Of a DNA stretch of 33,934 bases, positions 1 through 7,184 are shown piece after piece (the first letter of the stretch is position 1; each line of letters begins with the position of its first letter). The translations under genes were made by a program, and so were the position numbers. Location of the stretch: contig PWTC01000064.1 of assembly GCA_003563005.1 (NCBI GenBank), positions 1 through 33,934 on the forward strand, written 5' to 3'. The notes under the pieces are model-generated. The model searched no databases. It had not been told where the DNA came from and worked only from the letters and a program-made list of their open reading frames with translations. This DNA comes from Candidatus Acetothermia bacterium. GTDB taxonomy: Bacteria; Bipolaricaulota; Bipolaricaulia; Bipolaricaulales; Bipolaricaulaceae.

Positions 1-1274
1 CGCAACCCGTCCAACGCCTCGCGGGCCTCGCGCCCTGCAGAGCGGTTCTCGACCACCGAAAGCAAGGTGCCCGGTGCGCGCATGCTGTGCAGCAGCCGCA
101 CACCCTGCTCAACGGCCGGCCCGTGTTCTTCGGGGTCGGCCAGGATCAGGAGCTTGAGCCCAGCAGGGTCGAGCACGTGGTAGGCGCGGAGGCCCACCCA
201 GAGCCGGTCGCCTTCCTTGAGCCGCAAGCCGCTCGCTTCCGCAGTCGGCCGCGCCACCTCGATGGACGCCGAGGCTTGCCCGAACTCCGGGGCTGGACTC
301 AGGGCACGGCTGCCACCTAGTCCTTCCACCGCCACCTGGAGCCGCTCCAGGCCACCGGCGAACCTGCGGCTCGCGATCACCCCTTCCCCTAGAGCATGCA
401 CTCCCGCGTTCTCCGGCCAGCGCTCTCCCGCGATCGCCACCGCTTCCGGCCGGAACAGGACGCGGGCTGTCCCCCCTTCCAAGTGCCGCGGCGCCCCCGC
501 GGGGATCGGAAGCCGCACCCTGCCCAGGGAGATCGCGCCCTCTTCCACACGTCCCACAAGCACGTTGCCCCCGCCAACGAAGGTGGCGGTGAACTCCGTT
601 CTCGGACGGAGATAGAGCTCGTCGGGTGCTCCAACCTCTACCAGCCAACCTCGCTCGATGACCCCGATCCGATCGGCGAGCTCGAACGCCTCTTCCTGAT
701 CATGGGTGACAAGCACAGTGGTCACCTGAAGCTGCCGTTGGACAGCCCTCAGGCTGTGCCGGAGCTGGCCGCGTATTTTGACGTCGAGCGCCCCGAAAGG
801 CTCATCGAGCAGCAGCACCGACGGGCGGTAGGCAAGGGCTCTCGCCAGCGCCACGCGCTGCTGCTGACCACCGGACAGCTGATCCGGAAATCGTTCCCCC
901 AGCCCCGCGAGGCCCACAAGCTCCAGGAGTTCCTCCCGGCGCTCGGCTCGTTTGGCGGGGCGAACCTTGCGGATGCGGAGCCCGAACTCGACATTCGCCG
1001 CGACCGTCATGTGGCGGAACAATGAGTAGTTCTGGAACACGAGCCCCACATTGCGCTCCTGCGGCATGGTCGCGGTCACATCCCGTCCTCCAAGCTCCAC
1101 CCTCCCCTCGTCCGGCGTCACCAACCCGGCCACAATGCGCAGGACGGTGGTCTTGCCACTGCCGCTCCCCCCGAGCAGGACGAACAACTCCCCCTCGAAG
1201 ATCTCCAGGCTCACGCGACTCAGGACGACCAGGTTCCCGTAGCACTTGGTGAGTTCCGTCAGCACGATGGACAT
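1..1274 (-). CDS. ABC transporter ATPase, sulfate/molybdate type, with C-terminal extension (3' end outside window)
   Basis: This is the ATP-hydrolysing subunit of an importer in the CysA/ModC class. Reading from the ATG at 1274 gives 424 codons and stays open at the window edge. Visible parts are Walker A GGSGSGKT (about 35-42), the Q-loop, the signature LSGGQQQRVALARAL, Walker B LLLDEPFGALD, the switch His in VTHDQEEA, and a TOBE-like region at about 240-350. CysA-type proteins usually end near residue 350. This one continues past about 375 with a stretch (KLLILADPEEHGPAVEQG...) that resembles the start of a universal-stress-protein fold; that assignment is an inference from pattern only. 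The start overlaps the permease stop as ATGA, so it is the third gene of the operon. Substrate (sulfate, thiosulfate or molybdate) cannot be fixed from sequence alone. Confidence 0.9.
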   Translation of the reverse strand, partial: MSIVLTELTKCYGNLVVLSRVSLEIFEGELFVLLGGSGSGKTTVLRIVAGLVTPDEGRVELGGRDVTATMPQERNVGLVFQNYSLFRHMTVAANVEFGLRIRKVRPAKRAERREELLELVGLAGLGERFPDQLSGGQQQRVALARALAYRPSVLLLDEPFGALDVKIRGQLRHSLRAVQRQLQVTTVLVTHDQEEAFELADRIGVIERGWLVEVGAPDELYLRPRTEFTATFVGGGNVLVGRVEEGAISLGRVRLPIPAGAPRHLEGGTARVLFRPEAVAIAGERWPENAGVHALGEGVIASRRFAGGLERLQVAVEGLGGSRALSPAPEFGQASASIEVARPTAEASGLRLKEGDRLWVGLRAYHVLDPAGLKLLILADPEEHGPAVEQGVRLLHSMRAPGTLLSVVENRSAGREAREALDGL

Positions 1275-2083
1275 CAGGCTTCCCTCCGTCGGGTGCGGGT
1301 CACGCGCAACAGCCCGAAGAAGAGCACGAAGGAGATCACCGCAAGCACGGCCGCCACCGCGTTGGCCGCCTCGATGTTCCCCGCCTCGAACTGGGCGAAG
1401 ATGTACAAGGGTGCCGTCTGGGTCCTGAGCCTCAGGTTGCCGCTCACCATGATCGTCGCCCCGAACTCCCCCAGGGAGTGGGCGAACGTGAGCAGCGACC
1501 CGGAGAAGAGCCCTCCACGCAGCGCGGGGAGGATCACGTGCAGGAACGTCTTCCATCGACCGGCGCCCATGGTGTAGGCCGCTTCCTCGTACGTCCCTTC
1601 CATTTCCTCGAGCACCGGCCGCACCGAACTGATCATGTAGGGAAACGTGACGAACAGGTGCGCCAGCACGATCCCTGCTGGGGCGAACATGGGTTGAAGG
1701 CCGAGGGGATCGAGCAGCCTCCCGATCAGGCCAATGGGCCCCCAGAGGAGCAGTAGCGAAGTTCCCACCACCACCCGGGGCATGGCCACAGGAAGGCTCA
1801 CGAGGATCGTCAGCGCTTCTCGCCCCCGGAACCGGTACTTGGTGAGGACGTAGGCCGTGTAGGTACCCAGGACTACGTTCACCCCGGCCGTGATGAGCGC
1901 GATCAGGATCGAGAACCGCAGGGCAAACTGAACGTCCGGGTGGGTGAGCACCTCGAGGAACGCGCCCAGACCGCCACGCCCTGCGAACACGAACACGGCC
2001 ACGAACGGCATGATAAGAAGCGGCACCAGGAAGAGAAAGAGCAGTGCAACCGGAAGCCAGGTCTTCCCCCTCTGGACCCTCAC
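1274..2083 (-). CDS. ABC transporter permease, CysW/ModB-like
   Basis: This is the membrane channel subunit of the importer, 269 aa. The GTG start at 2083 overlaps the stop of the binding-protein gene as GTGA; a longer upstream reading exists but lies inside that gene and has no membrane-protein character. The protein begins with a basic VRVQRGK stretch followed by about six hydrophobic segments. The EAA-type cytoplasmic loop that docks on the ATPase is visible as YEEAAYTMGAGRWKTF near the middle. Sulfate systems normally have two different permeases (CysT and CysW). Only one is present here, so it probably forms a homodimer, as in molybdate or tungstate systems. Confidence 0.9.
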   Translation of the reverse strand: MRVQRGKTWLPVALLFLFLVPLLIMPFVAVFVFAGRGGLGAFLEVLTHPDVQFALRFSILIALITAGVNVVLGTYTAYVLTKYRFRGREALTILVSLPVAMPRVVVGTSLLLLWGPIGLIGRLLDPLGLQPMFAPAGIVLAHLFVTFPYMISSVRPVLEEMEGTYEEAAYTMGAGRWKTFLHVILPALRGGLFSGSLLTFAHSLGEFGATIMVSGNLRLRTQTAPLYIFAQFEAGNIEAANAVAAVLAVISFVLFFGLLRVTRTRRREA

Positions 2084-3174
2084 CGGCCCACCTCCGCCAG
2101 CACGCGATCGCGCCAGATCCCGTCCACGATCTCCTCCTTGGCCCTCTGCCATCCTCCGAAGTCGGCAATGACGAAGCCATCTTCGATGTACCCGAAATGC
2201 GGGTTCTCGACGTTCAGTTCTTCGTACACACTGCGGAACCCGTGTGCCACGAACATGCGCTGCGCCTCTTCACTCCAGAGGAACTCGACAAACGCCCGAA
2301 CCACTTCACGGTTTCCAGGACGGATGTTGCGCTCGAGGACGACCACCGGGTGCTCGCTCAGGATCGTCCCTCGCGGGTAGACCAGTTCGACATTGAGCCT
2401 CCCACGCGCCAGATCGCGCAGCGCTTCCTGCTCGTAGGTGATGAGGACATCTCCGAAGCCGGTTTCGAACTGCGTTCGTGCGGCCCTTGCCGAGGAGGCC
2501 TGGGCGACGACGTTCTGCCAGACGCCCAGGAGCTGCGCATGGGCCAGTTCGGGATCTCCCGTCTCCCGCAGGGCCGCCCCGTACGCGGCCACTACCGCCC
2601 ACTGGGCACCGCCTGAGGTCAAGGGGTCCGGATGCACCACCCCCACGCCCGGCGCAGCCAAGTCGGCGAAACTGCGGATCCCTTTGGGGTTCCCTGGGCG
2701 CGCAAACATGATGAACGGGGTACGGTTTAGCACGCCTCCGTGCGGGAGTTCCTGCCAGGAGGGCCCCGGAATCACGCCCGCATCCACAAGCCGCCAAGCG
2801 TCGAGCTCGAGCGACAGGATCGCCACCTCGGCCGGCACTCCGAGGATCATGAGGTTGGTGATCGTCCCTGAGGCGCCCACCGACAGGATGAACTCCACCC
2901 TCTCTCCGGTCTGCTGGCGCCACAGGAGCTCGAAGGCGGGGAACACGTCCTCGTTCATGGCCTCCCCGAGGATACTGAACCCATAGACGACCACCGTACG
3001 CACCTGTGGGCCGCCGAGCCCTGGGAGCCACGGCCAGACGACGTAGGAAAGCAGGGCAAGGGTGACCACAGCGAGCGCCGCGCGCTTGGCGATCAACGGC
3101 CAGTTCAGCAGTCGCGCGCCGCGGCCCAGGCGAAGGCAGCTCCGTCGTCTCGGTGCGGGTTCATCCACGCCCAT
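2080..3174 (-). CDS. ABC transporter substrate-binding protein, sulfate-binding-like
   Basis: This is the extracytoplasmic binding protein of the importer, 364 aa from the ATG at 3174. The N-terminus is basic and is followed by a hydrophobic anchor or signal segment (about residues 24-47, LAVVTLALLSYVVWPWL). There is no lipobox Cys, so it may be membrane-tethered. The mature part has the type II periplasmic-binding pattern of sulfate binders: an FELLWRQQTGERVEF-like strand-helix, an SVGASGTI anion-loop-like segment, and a later LTSGGAQWAV loop. Upstream readings to 3273 run over the divergent promoter region and are unlikely to be translated. It is first in the operon with the permease and ATPase. 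The oxyanion it binds is not determined. Confidence 0.85.
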   Translation of the reverse strand: MGVDEPAPRRRSCLRLGRGARLLNWPLIAKRAALAVVTLALLSYVVWPWLPGLGGPQVRTVVVYGFSILGEAMNEDVFPAFELLWRQQTGERVEFILSVGASGTITNLMILGVPAEVAILSLELDAWRLVDAGVIPGPSWQELPHGGVLNRTPFIMFARPGNPKGIRSFADLAAPGVGVVHPDPLTSGGAQWAVVAAYGAALRETGDPELAHAQLLGVWQNVVAQASSARAARTQFETGFGDVLITYEQEALRDLARGRLNVELVYPRGTILSEHPVVVLERNIRPGNREVVRAFVEFLWSEEAQRMFVAHGFRSVYEELNVENPHFGYIEDGFVIADFGGWQRAKEEIVDGIWRDRVLAEVGR

Positions 3175-3258
3175 CCACCCGAAGAGAATGGTACCACACC
3201 ATAAGCCGGCTGAACATGATCCCGGACAGCGCCCCCACCGCGCGGAACCGGCACTCCG

Positions 3259-3286
3259 TTCTCCGGATCTCACGCTGTGCTATACT
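3259..3286 (+). promoter_or_regulatory. Sigma-70-like promoter of the outer-membrane protein gene
   Basis: The -10 is TATACT (3281-3286) and the -35 is TTCTCC (3259-3264) with a 16-base spacer. Transcription would start near 3293. This supports ATG 3320, which has the ribosome site GGGAGGTG at 3308-3315, over the in-frame ATG at 3299. Confidence 0.55.
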
Positions 3287-3319
3287 ACCTGACGGAAGGT
3301 GGTACCTGGGAGGTGTGCG

Positions 3320-4198
3320 ATGAAGACCTTGATGGCAGGGCTGGTGACCGTCGCGATCTCAGCGGCTGCGTTCTCCGTTGGAGGAGCGGCGTTCAGCCTG
3401 TGTACACCCTTCGGCGTGCGCTCGCTGGGCATGGGGGGCTCGCTCAGCTTCATCTCGGTGGATCCGCTGTTTCTGCTGCTACGGCCTGGCAGCGGACAGC
3501 CGACGGGCGGGGCTTGGCTCTCGGTGTCCAGTGGGGCGGGGACGATGGAGGCCGGCATCGGCCTGCATGAGGTCCGCAGCATCGCCGCCGGGCTCGATCT
3601 TGGCTCGTACGCGCTAGGGCTGACCTGGGTTCAGTTGTCCAAGGATCCGTTGACGCCTGGCTCGGGCATGCTGATGGGGACGGTAGGCGCTTCGGTGAGC
3701 GAGACGACGTCCCTGGGTCTGAACGTGAAGTACTACTTCGGTTCCGATGAAGAGCACGGTGATGTGGGTCTCCTATACGATGTAGCGGTGAAGGTTTCTG
3801 TGGATGCGGACATCGACGTGAGCATCGTGATCGAAGACATGGGAGGATCGGCCAACGGAGAAGGTAAGCGACCGGAGCCGATCTACAGGGCTGGGTTGAG
3901 CCTACAGATGTTGGACGACGCGCTTACGTTCTCAGCCAATCTCAACCTGGCAGGTTCCCAGTCACGGTCTCCTGAGCTACGAGCGGGCTTGGAGTTCAAC
4001 CCCTTTGCTGGGCTCTCCTTCCGCGCCGGCGTGGTGGCACCTGAGGTGCGCGAGCCAGCACTCGATTACTCGCTGGGGCTGGGGGTGACCATTCTTGACC
4101 TCGATCTGGAGGCCGCATACTTGTCCGTCCGGGAGTCGGAAGGTTCGCTGGTCCTCTCGGCGACCTACCGCCTGAGCAGCTTTCTGGACGGCCGCTAG
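3320..4198 (+). CDS. PorV/UPF0164-like outer-membrane beta-barrel protein
   Basis: The 292-aa product has a clear signal peptide (MKTLMAGLVTVAISAAAFSVGG) and then the hallmark GVRSLGMGGS segment near the mature N-terminus, as in PorV/PorQ and UPF0164 barrels. The rest alternates short hydrophobic and polar strands with many Gly and aromatic turns (SYALGLTWVQLS, LGLNVKYYFGS, SLVLSATYRL), as expected for a membrane beta barrel. Family members sit in the outer membrane, where some have secretion or transport roles; nothing here fixes a substrate. The start at 3320 is chosen for its ribosome site. The gene is monocistronic or weakly linked to the acetyltransferase 204 bases downstream. The intervening 4199-4402 shows no gene; it contains a short GGGC-TTCC-GCCC hairpin only. 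Confidence 0.75.
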   Translation: MKTLMAGLVTVAISAAAFSVGGAAFSLCTPFGVRSLGMGGSLSFISVDPLFLLLRPGSGQPTGGAWLSVSSGAGTMEAGIGLHEVRSIAAGLDLGSYALGLTWVQLSKDPLTPGSGMLMGTVGASVSETTSLGLNVKYYFGSDEEHGDVGLLYDVAVKVSVDADIDVSIVIEDMGGSANGEGKRPEPIYRAGLSLQMLDDALTFSANLNLAGSQSRSPELRAGLEFNPFAGLSFRAGVVAPEVREPALDYSLGLGVTILDLDLEAAYLSVRESEGSLVLSATYRLSSFLDGR

Positions 4199-4402
4199 GA
4201 GACGAAGAACGACCGAACCAGGCCAAGCGTAGGCCAACTCCTGCTTATGCCTCTACGAGGGACCGCTTGAGCCTGTAGCGACCCCGGCGCATTCCTCGGG
4301 CTTCCGCCCTCTTGTGGGGCAGGGCCGGGTAGACTTAAGAAAGCGCAGATCTGCGGGCGCGTGTGAGCGCACGTGCTCTCCGTACCAGAGGGGAGGGGCC
4401 TG

Positions 4403-4831
4403 TTGGACATCCGCGAACTCAGATCGGGGGATTATGATGAACTCTGCAGACTGTGGGAAGAAGCAGGCCTTTCTTACCGGCCTCACGGAAGGGATCGACG
4501 CGAGGCGATCACCCGGGAGATCGCCGAGAAGCGCTCCCTCTTCCTCGTGGCTGAGGCCGGGGCAACGCTGATCGGGGCGGTGCTCGGAACGCACGACGGA
4601 CGTAAGGGGTGGATCAACCGCCTGGCGGTGCTTCCAGCCCATCGCGGACGGGGGATCGGAAGGGCTTTGATCGCGGAGGCGAAAAGAAGATTCTTGGACA
4701 GAGGGATCGAGATCGTGGGCTGCCTGATCGAAGACTGGAACCATGAGTCCATGGCGTTTTTCCAACTCCTTGGCTATGTCCCCCACCAGGACATCGTGTA
4801 CTTCTCCAAGCGACGCTCGTCCGAGACGTAG
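4403..4831 (+). CDS. GNAT-family N-acetyltransferase
   Basis: A 142-aa single-domain acetyltransferase that would move an acetyl group from acetyl-CoA to an amine or protein N-terminus. The acetyl-CoA pyrophosphate loop is visible as HRGRGIGRALI, preceded by the usual strand WINRLAVLPA, and the C-terminal part has the typical N-x-x-A-x-x-F-Y-x-x-x-G-Y-like form (NHESMAFFQLLGY). The TTG at 4403 is preferred because an AGGGGAGGGG ribosome site lies just upstream. A GTG at 4373 is in frame but has no such site. Substrate is unknown; the fold most resembles RimI-like stand-alone members. Confidence 0.85.
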   Translation: MDIRELRSGDYDELCRLWEEAGLSYRPHGRDRREAITREIAEKRSLFLVAEAGATLIGAVLGTHDGRKGWINRLAVLPAHRGRGIGRALIAEAKRRFLDRGIEIVGCLIEDWNHESMAFFQLLGYVPHQDIVYFSKRRSSET

Positions 4832-4868
4832 ATCGGCACGGGGATCAGTCGGTCAAGCGTAGTGGGGG

Positions 4869-5432
4869 TCAGGGACGCAAGGCGACGGCTCGGTTCTGTG
4901 TGCCTCCCATGGCGCGGGTTTCCCTCTCAAGCGAGACGAGGCGCAGGCGTCCGAGCTCCGCCAGCCGCACCGCGGCCCCCTGCACGGAGACACCGAGTAG
5001 CTCGGCGAGTTCGCGACTCGTGAGTGCACCCCGTTCCTGGACGAGCTTCCAGGCGTCCAGGAGGTACGGCGGCAGTCGCCCCAGCACGCGGGGCACCATG
5101 TCTCTTCCGACCAGGGCAAGAAGGGCAAGCCTGCGTGCTGTTAGGCGCTCCCCCAGGTCCTCGGCGGTCTCGAAGCTCGGCGCGGAGACCCAGAGGTACC
5201 GTTGCGGGGGACCTTCTTCCAGAAGCCAGGCAGCGGCCTCCACGATGGCCTCGTCGGAGAACGAGCCGCTCAGCACCTCAAGTCCCGCAAGGTCGATGAC
5301 AAGCACACCGCCTATGGGCAGACCGGCGAACTCCCGCAGGAGTTCTGTGCGCACGCGCCCCCCTTCAAGGCGTGTGCCAAGCCGTGCCCCGTAGGACGAG
5401 AGCTGGAATCGTCGACCTCCTTCCGTTCCCAT
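4869..5432 (-). CDS. STAS-like (DUF4325-type) domain with C-terminal winged helix
   Basis: The 187-aa product has an N-terminal part (about residues 10-85) with a strand-helix pattern, GGVLVIDLAGLEVL followed by SGSFSDEAIVEAA. The SFxDE signature is that of STAS-like DUF4325 domains. The C-terminal part (about 120-187) looks like a winged helix-turn-helix: LTSRELAELLGVSVQGAAVRLAEL. The ATG at 5432 follows an AGGAGGTGAAG ribosome site that overlaps the upstream gene's stop region; the two genes are separated by two bases. DUF4325 proteins are commonly found beside GHKL-type ATPases, as here. I infer a partner-switching regulator, perhaps a DNA-binding one, with the ATPase upstream. The signal and target are unknown. 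Confidence 0.75.
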   Translation of the reverse strand: MGTEGGRRFQLSSYGARLGTRLEGGRVRTELLREFAGLPIGGVLVIDLAGLEVLSGSFSDEAIVEAAAWLLEEGPPQRYLWVSAPSFETAEDLGERLTARRLALLALVGRDMVPRVLGRLPPYLLDAWKLVQERGALTSRELAELLGVSVQGAAVRLAELGRLRLVSLERETRAMGGTQNRAVALRP

Positions 5433-5434
5433 CT

Positions 5435-6280
5435 TCACCTCCTGGAGACGTCCGTGAACAGACGCCGAGGCAGACGCACAGATACCTGCACTCCCGGATA
5501 CGGCACGACACGGCCCACCGTCCACTCGACTTCGCGTTGGTAGAACGCGCCCCTTCCAGTCCTCACGAAGAACTCGCCGTCGTCGCGGAGGACGAGCTGC
5601 CGGATGCGGCGGAGGGCCCCCCCGCGACCAGGGCGGTCGAAGCGAGAGGCCCCTTCCACGAGCACTGCTTCCAACGCACCAGCGTGATCCAGCTCCCGGT
5701 GACGCGTGTTGCGGCGCAGACTCCCCAGGAGCCCGATACCCTTGTCCGCGACCACCAGATGCACATGGTCTTCAAGCTCCTGCAGAGCGCACAGACCGAA
5801 AGGGTCGAACGATGCGCCGTTCGGATTCGCGTGCTGAGGGACGTTCTGCATGAGCTCAAGCATCGCCGAGCTGAGGAGGTGTGTCGAGCGCTCCCCGAAG
5901 GGGAAGCGTGTCCGGAGCAGTGCAGCAAGCTCGTCCGCAAGGCCTGTCACCGCTTCCTCGGATTCCGTCCTCACGACCGCCAGCAGAGGCACGTCCCCCC
6001 CCCGTGCCCAGAGCGGCGCGTCCGTCCAGGTACGCTCGTCCAGCAGGCGGAGCACACCGCTTCGCTGTAGGTCTCTTCGCGCTTTCGGATCCTCCGGTTG
6101 AAGAAGGCGCAGATATCCCCCGGCTTCGCCACAGCGTCTTCCCTCTAGGACAAGCATCAGAAGGCCGTAGGGGTCGAAGTACTGCAGATGAGAGAGGTCG
6201 ACAAGCGGGCGCGGGTGGCCGCTGCGCCAATCGGCCAGGGCTCGCTCAGCACCAAAGAGGTCCAACCTACGCAGCGGCAT
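5435..6280 (-). CDS. STAS domain fused to GHKL-type ATPase
   Basis: A 281-aa soluble protein with two parts. Residues about 25-85 fit a STAS domain (RPLVDLSHLQYFDPYGLLMLV). Residues about 130-260 fit a histidine-kinase-like ATP-binding domain: the N-box ELMQNVPQHAN, the G1 box ADKGIG, and a glycine-rich G2-like stretch GRGGAL. There is no dimerisation/phospho-His segment, so it is not a classical sensor kinase; the fold suits an anti-sigma or serine-kinase-type switch protein. It starts two bases after the DUF72 stop and ends two bases before the STAS-like winged-helix gene. Having STAS and ATPase in one chain with a second STAS-like protein next door suggests an intra-operon partner switch (inference). 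Confidence 0.8.
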   Translation of the reverse strand: MPLRRLDLFGAERALADWRSGHPRPLVDLSHLQYFDPYGLLMLVLEGRRCGEAGGYLRLLQPEDPKARRDLQRSGVLRLLDERTWTDAPLWARGGDVPLLAVVRTESEEAVTGLADELAALLRTRFPFGERSTHLLSSAMLELMQNVPQHANPNGASFDPFGLCALQELEDHVHLVVADKGIGLLGSLRRNTRHRELDHAGALEAVLVEGASRFDRPGRGGALRRIRQLVLRDDGEFFVRTGRGAFYQREVEWTVGRVVPYPGVQVSVRLPRRLFTDVSRR

Positions 6281-6282
6281 CT

Positions 6283-7125
6283 CTATCCGAAAAGGCGCCT
6301 CTCAAGGCGCTCCCAGGCCGGCCGCGCATCCGGAGGACGCAGCCCCAACCGCTGCTGGAGCTGCGCCGCGTTGATGGCCGACTTCCCTCGGTGGCAGTTG
6401 TTCATGAACAGGAATGTGGTTCGAGCAGTGTCCCGCGCCTTGCTGACCGCCGGAATCCAGGGCTCCAACTCGTCCGCCGTGTAGAGGTAGTCGTACCGAT
6501 CTCCGGTCGTGCCGGGGCGCCACCAGTTGGTTGCGTTGCGGCCGTGAAAACGGAAGTAGCCGATCCCGTTCGTCACGTGGTCCGTGACGTCGCCGGGAAG
6601 CCCAGGCAACGGCGGCAGGTCGACGTTCACGAAGCCCAGCTCCTGCTCCCGCAAGAAATCGAGGACATCGACGCGGTACCAAGATTCATGACGAAACTCG
6701 ACGTGCACGGGGACCTCGGCCGGGATTGCACGTCGCACGGCCTCAAGGTGCGCCAGGCCGGCCCGACCGTGCTTGAACGAGAATGGGAACTGGGCGAGCA
6801 CACTCCCCAACGTTCGGGAGAAGATGAGCGGCTCGAGGGCCGCAGCGAAAGGGGCTGCCGCCTCTGGGAGCTCACTGCGGTGGTGCGTGAACGCCTGCGG
6901 CGTCTTGACGGTGAACACGAACGTCTTGCGGTTCACCTTGCGCACGAGTGAAGCCAGCATATCCGGGCGTGGCATGCGGTAGTAGGTGCTGTTGATCTCC
7001 ACCGTGTCGAATGCATCGGCGTAGAAAGTCAGCCAGGCGCTGCGGGAGAGGCCCGGCGGGGAGATCACGCCGATCCAATCGGGGTAGCTATAACCCGAGG
7101 TACCGATGCGCAGGTTCCCGACCAT
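6283..7125 (-). CDS. DUF72 (YecE-like) protein
   Basis: A 280-aa DUF72 family protein, a TIM-barrel fold of unknown biochemical function. The family's N-terminal IGTSGYSYPDW segment is present, followed by FDTVEINSTYYRMP, an FVFTVKTPQAFTHHR strand, HVEFRHESWY, YFRFHGRNATNWW, and the C-terminal FLFMNNCHRGKSAINA motif. The ATG at 7125 puts the conserved IGTSGY segment at residue 6, as usual in the family; longer readings run into the mutL tail. It lies between mutL and the STAS-ATPase gene on the same strand. A TATAAT box only ten bases from the ATG suggests its own near-leaderless promoter. Confidence 0.9.
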   Translation of the reverse strand: MVGNLRIGTSGYSYPDWIGVISPPGLSRSAWLTFYADAFDTVEINSTYYRMPRPDMLASLVRKVNRKTFVFTVKTPQAFTHHRSELPEAAAPFAAALEPLIFSRTLGSVLAQFPFSFKHGRAGLAHLEAVRRAIPAEVPVHVEFRHESWYRVDVLDFLREQELGFVNVDLPPLPGLPGDVTDHVTNGIGYFRFHGRNATNWWRPGTTGDRYDYLYTADELEPWIPAVSKARDTARTTFLFMNNCHRGKSAINAAQLQQRLGLRPPDARPAWERLERRLFG

Positions 7126-7135
7126 CCCAAGTCGG

Positions 7136-7141
7136 ATTATA
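7136..7141 (-). promoter_or_regulatory. Consensus -10 box close to DUF72 start
   Basis: The minus strand reads TATAAT at 7141-7136, a perfect -10, with only ten bases to the ATG at 7125. A -35 is weak. If used, the transcript would start at or within a few bases of the ATG, giving a leaderless or nearly leaderless message for the DUF72-STAS operon. Confidence 0.45.
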
Positions 7142-7152
7142 GGCCAGGGGCG

Positions 7153-7171
7153 GCCCCTCGAAGCGAGGGGC
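7153..7171 (-). terminator. GC-rich hairpin after mutL
   Basis: A perfect 8-bp stem (GCCCCTCG / CGAGGGGC) with a 3-base loop lies 14 bases after the mutL stop. It has no T-run, so it may slow or attenuate rather than fully terminate. It sits directly before the DUF72 -10 box, consistent with a transcription-unit boundary. Confidence 0.4.
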
Positions 7172-7184
7172 TTCTCGTCCCATA

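Noticed and set aside
4199-4402. Small RNA or riboswitch between the barrel protein and the acetyltransferase genes
   Set aside because: Only a 4-bp GGGC-TTCC-GCCC stem and weak promoter-like boxes were found; no known motif could be recognised.
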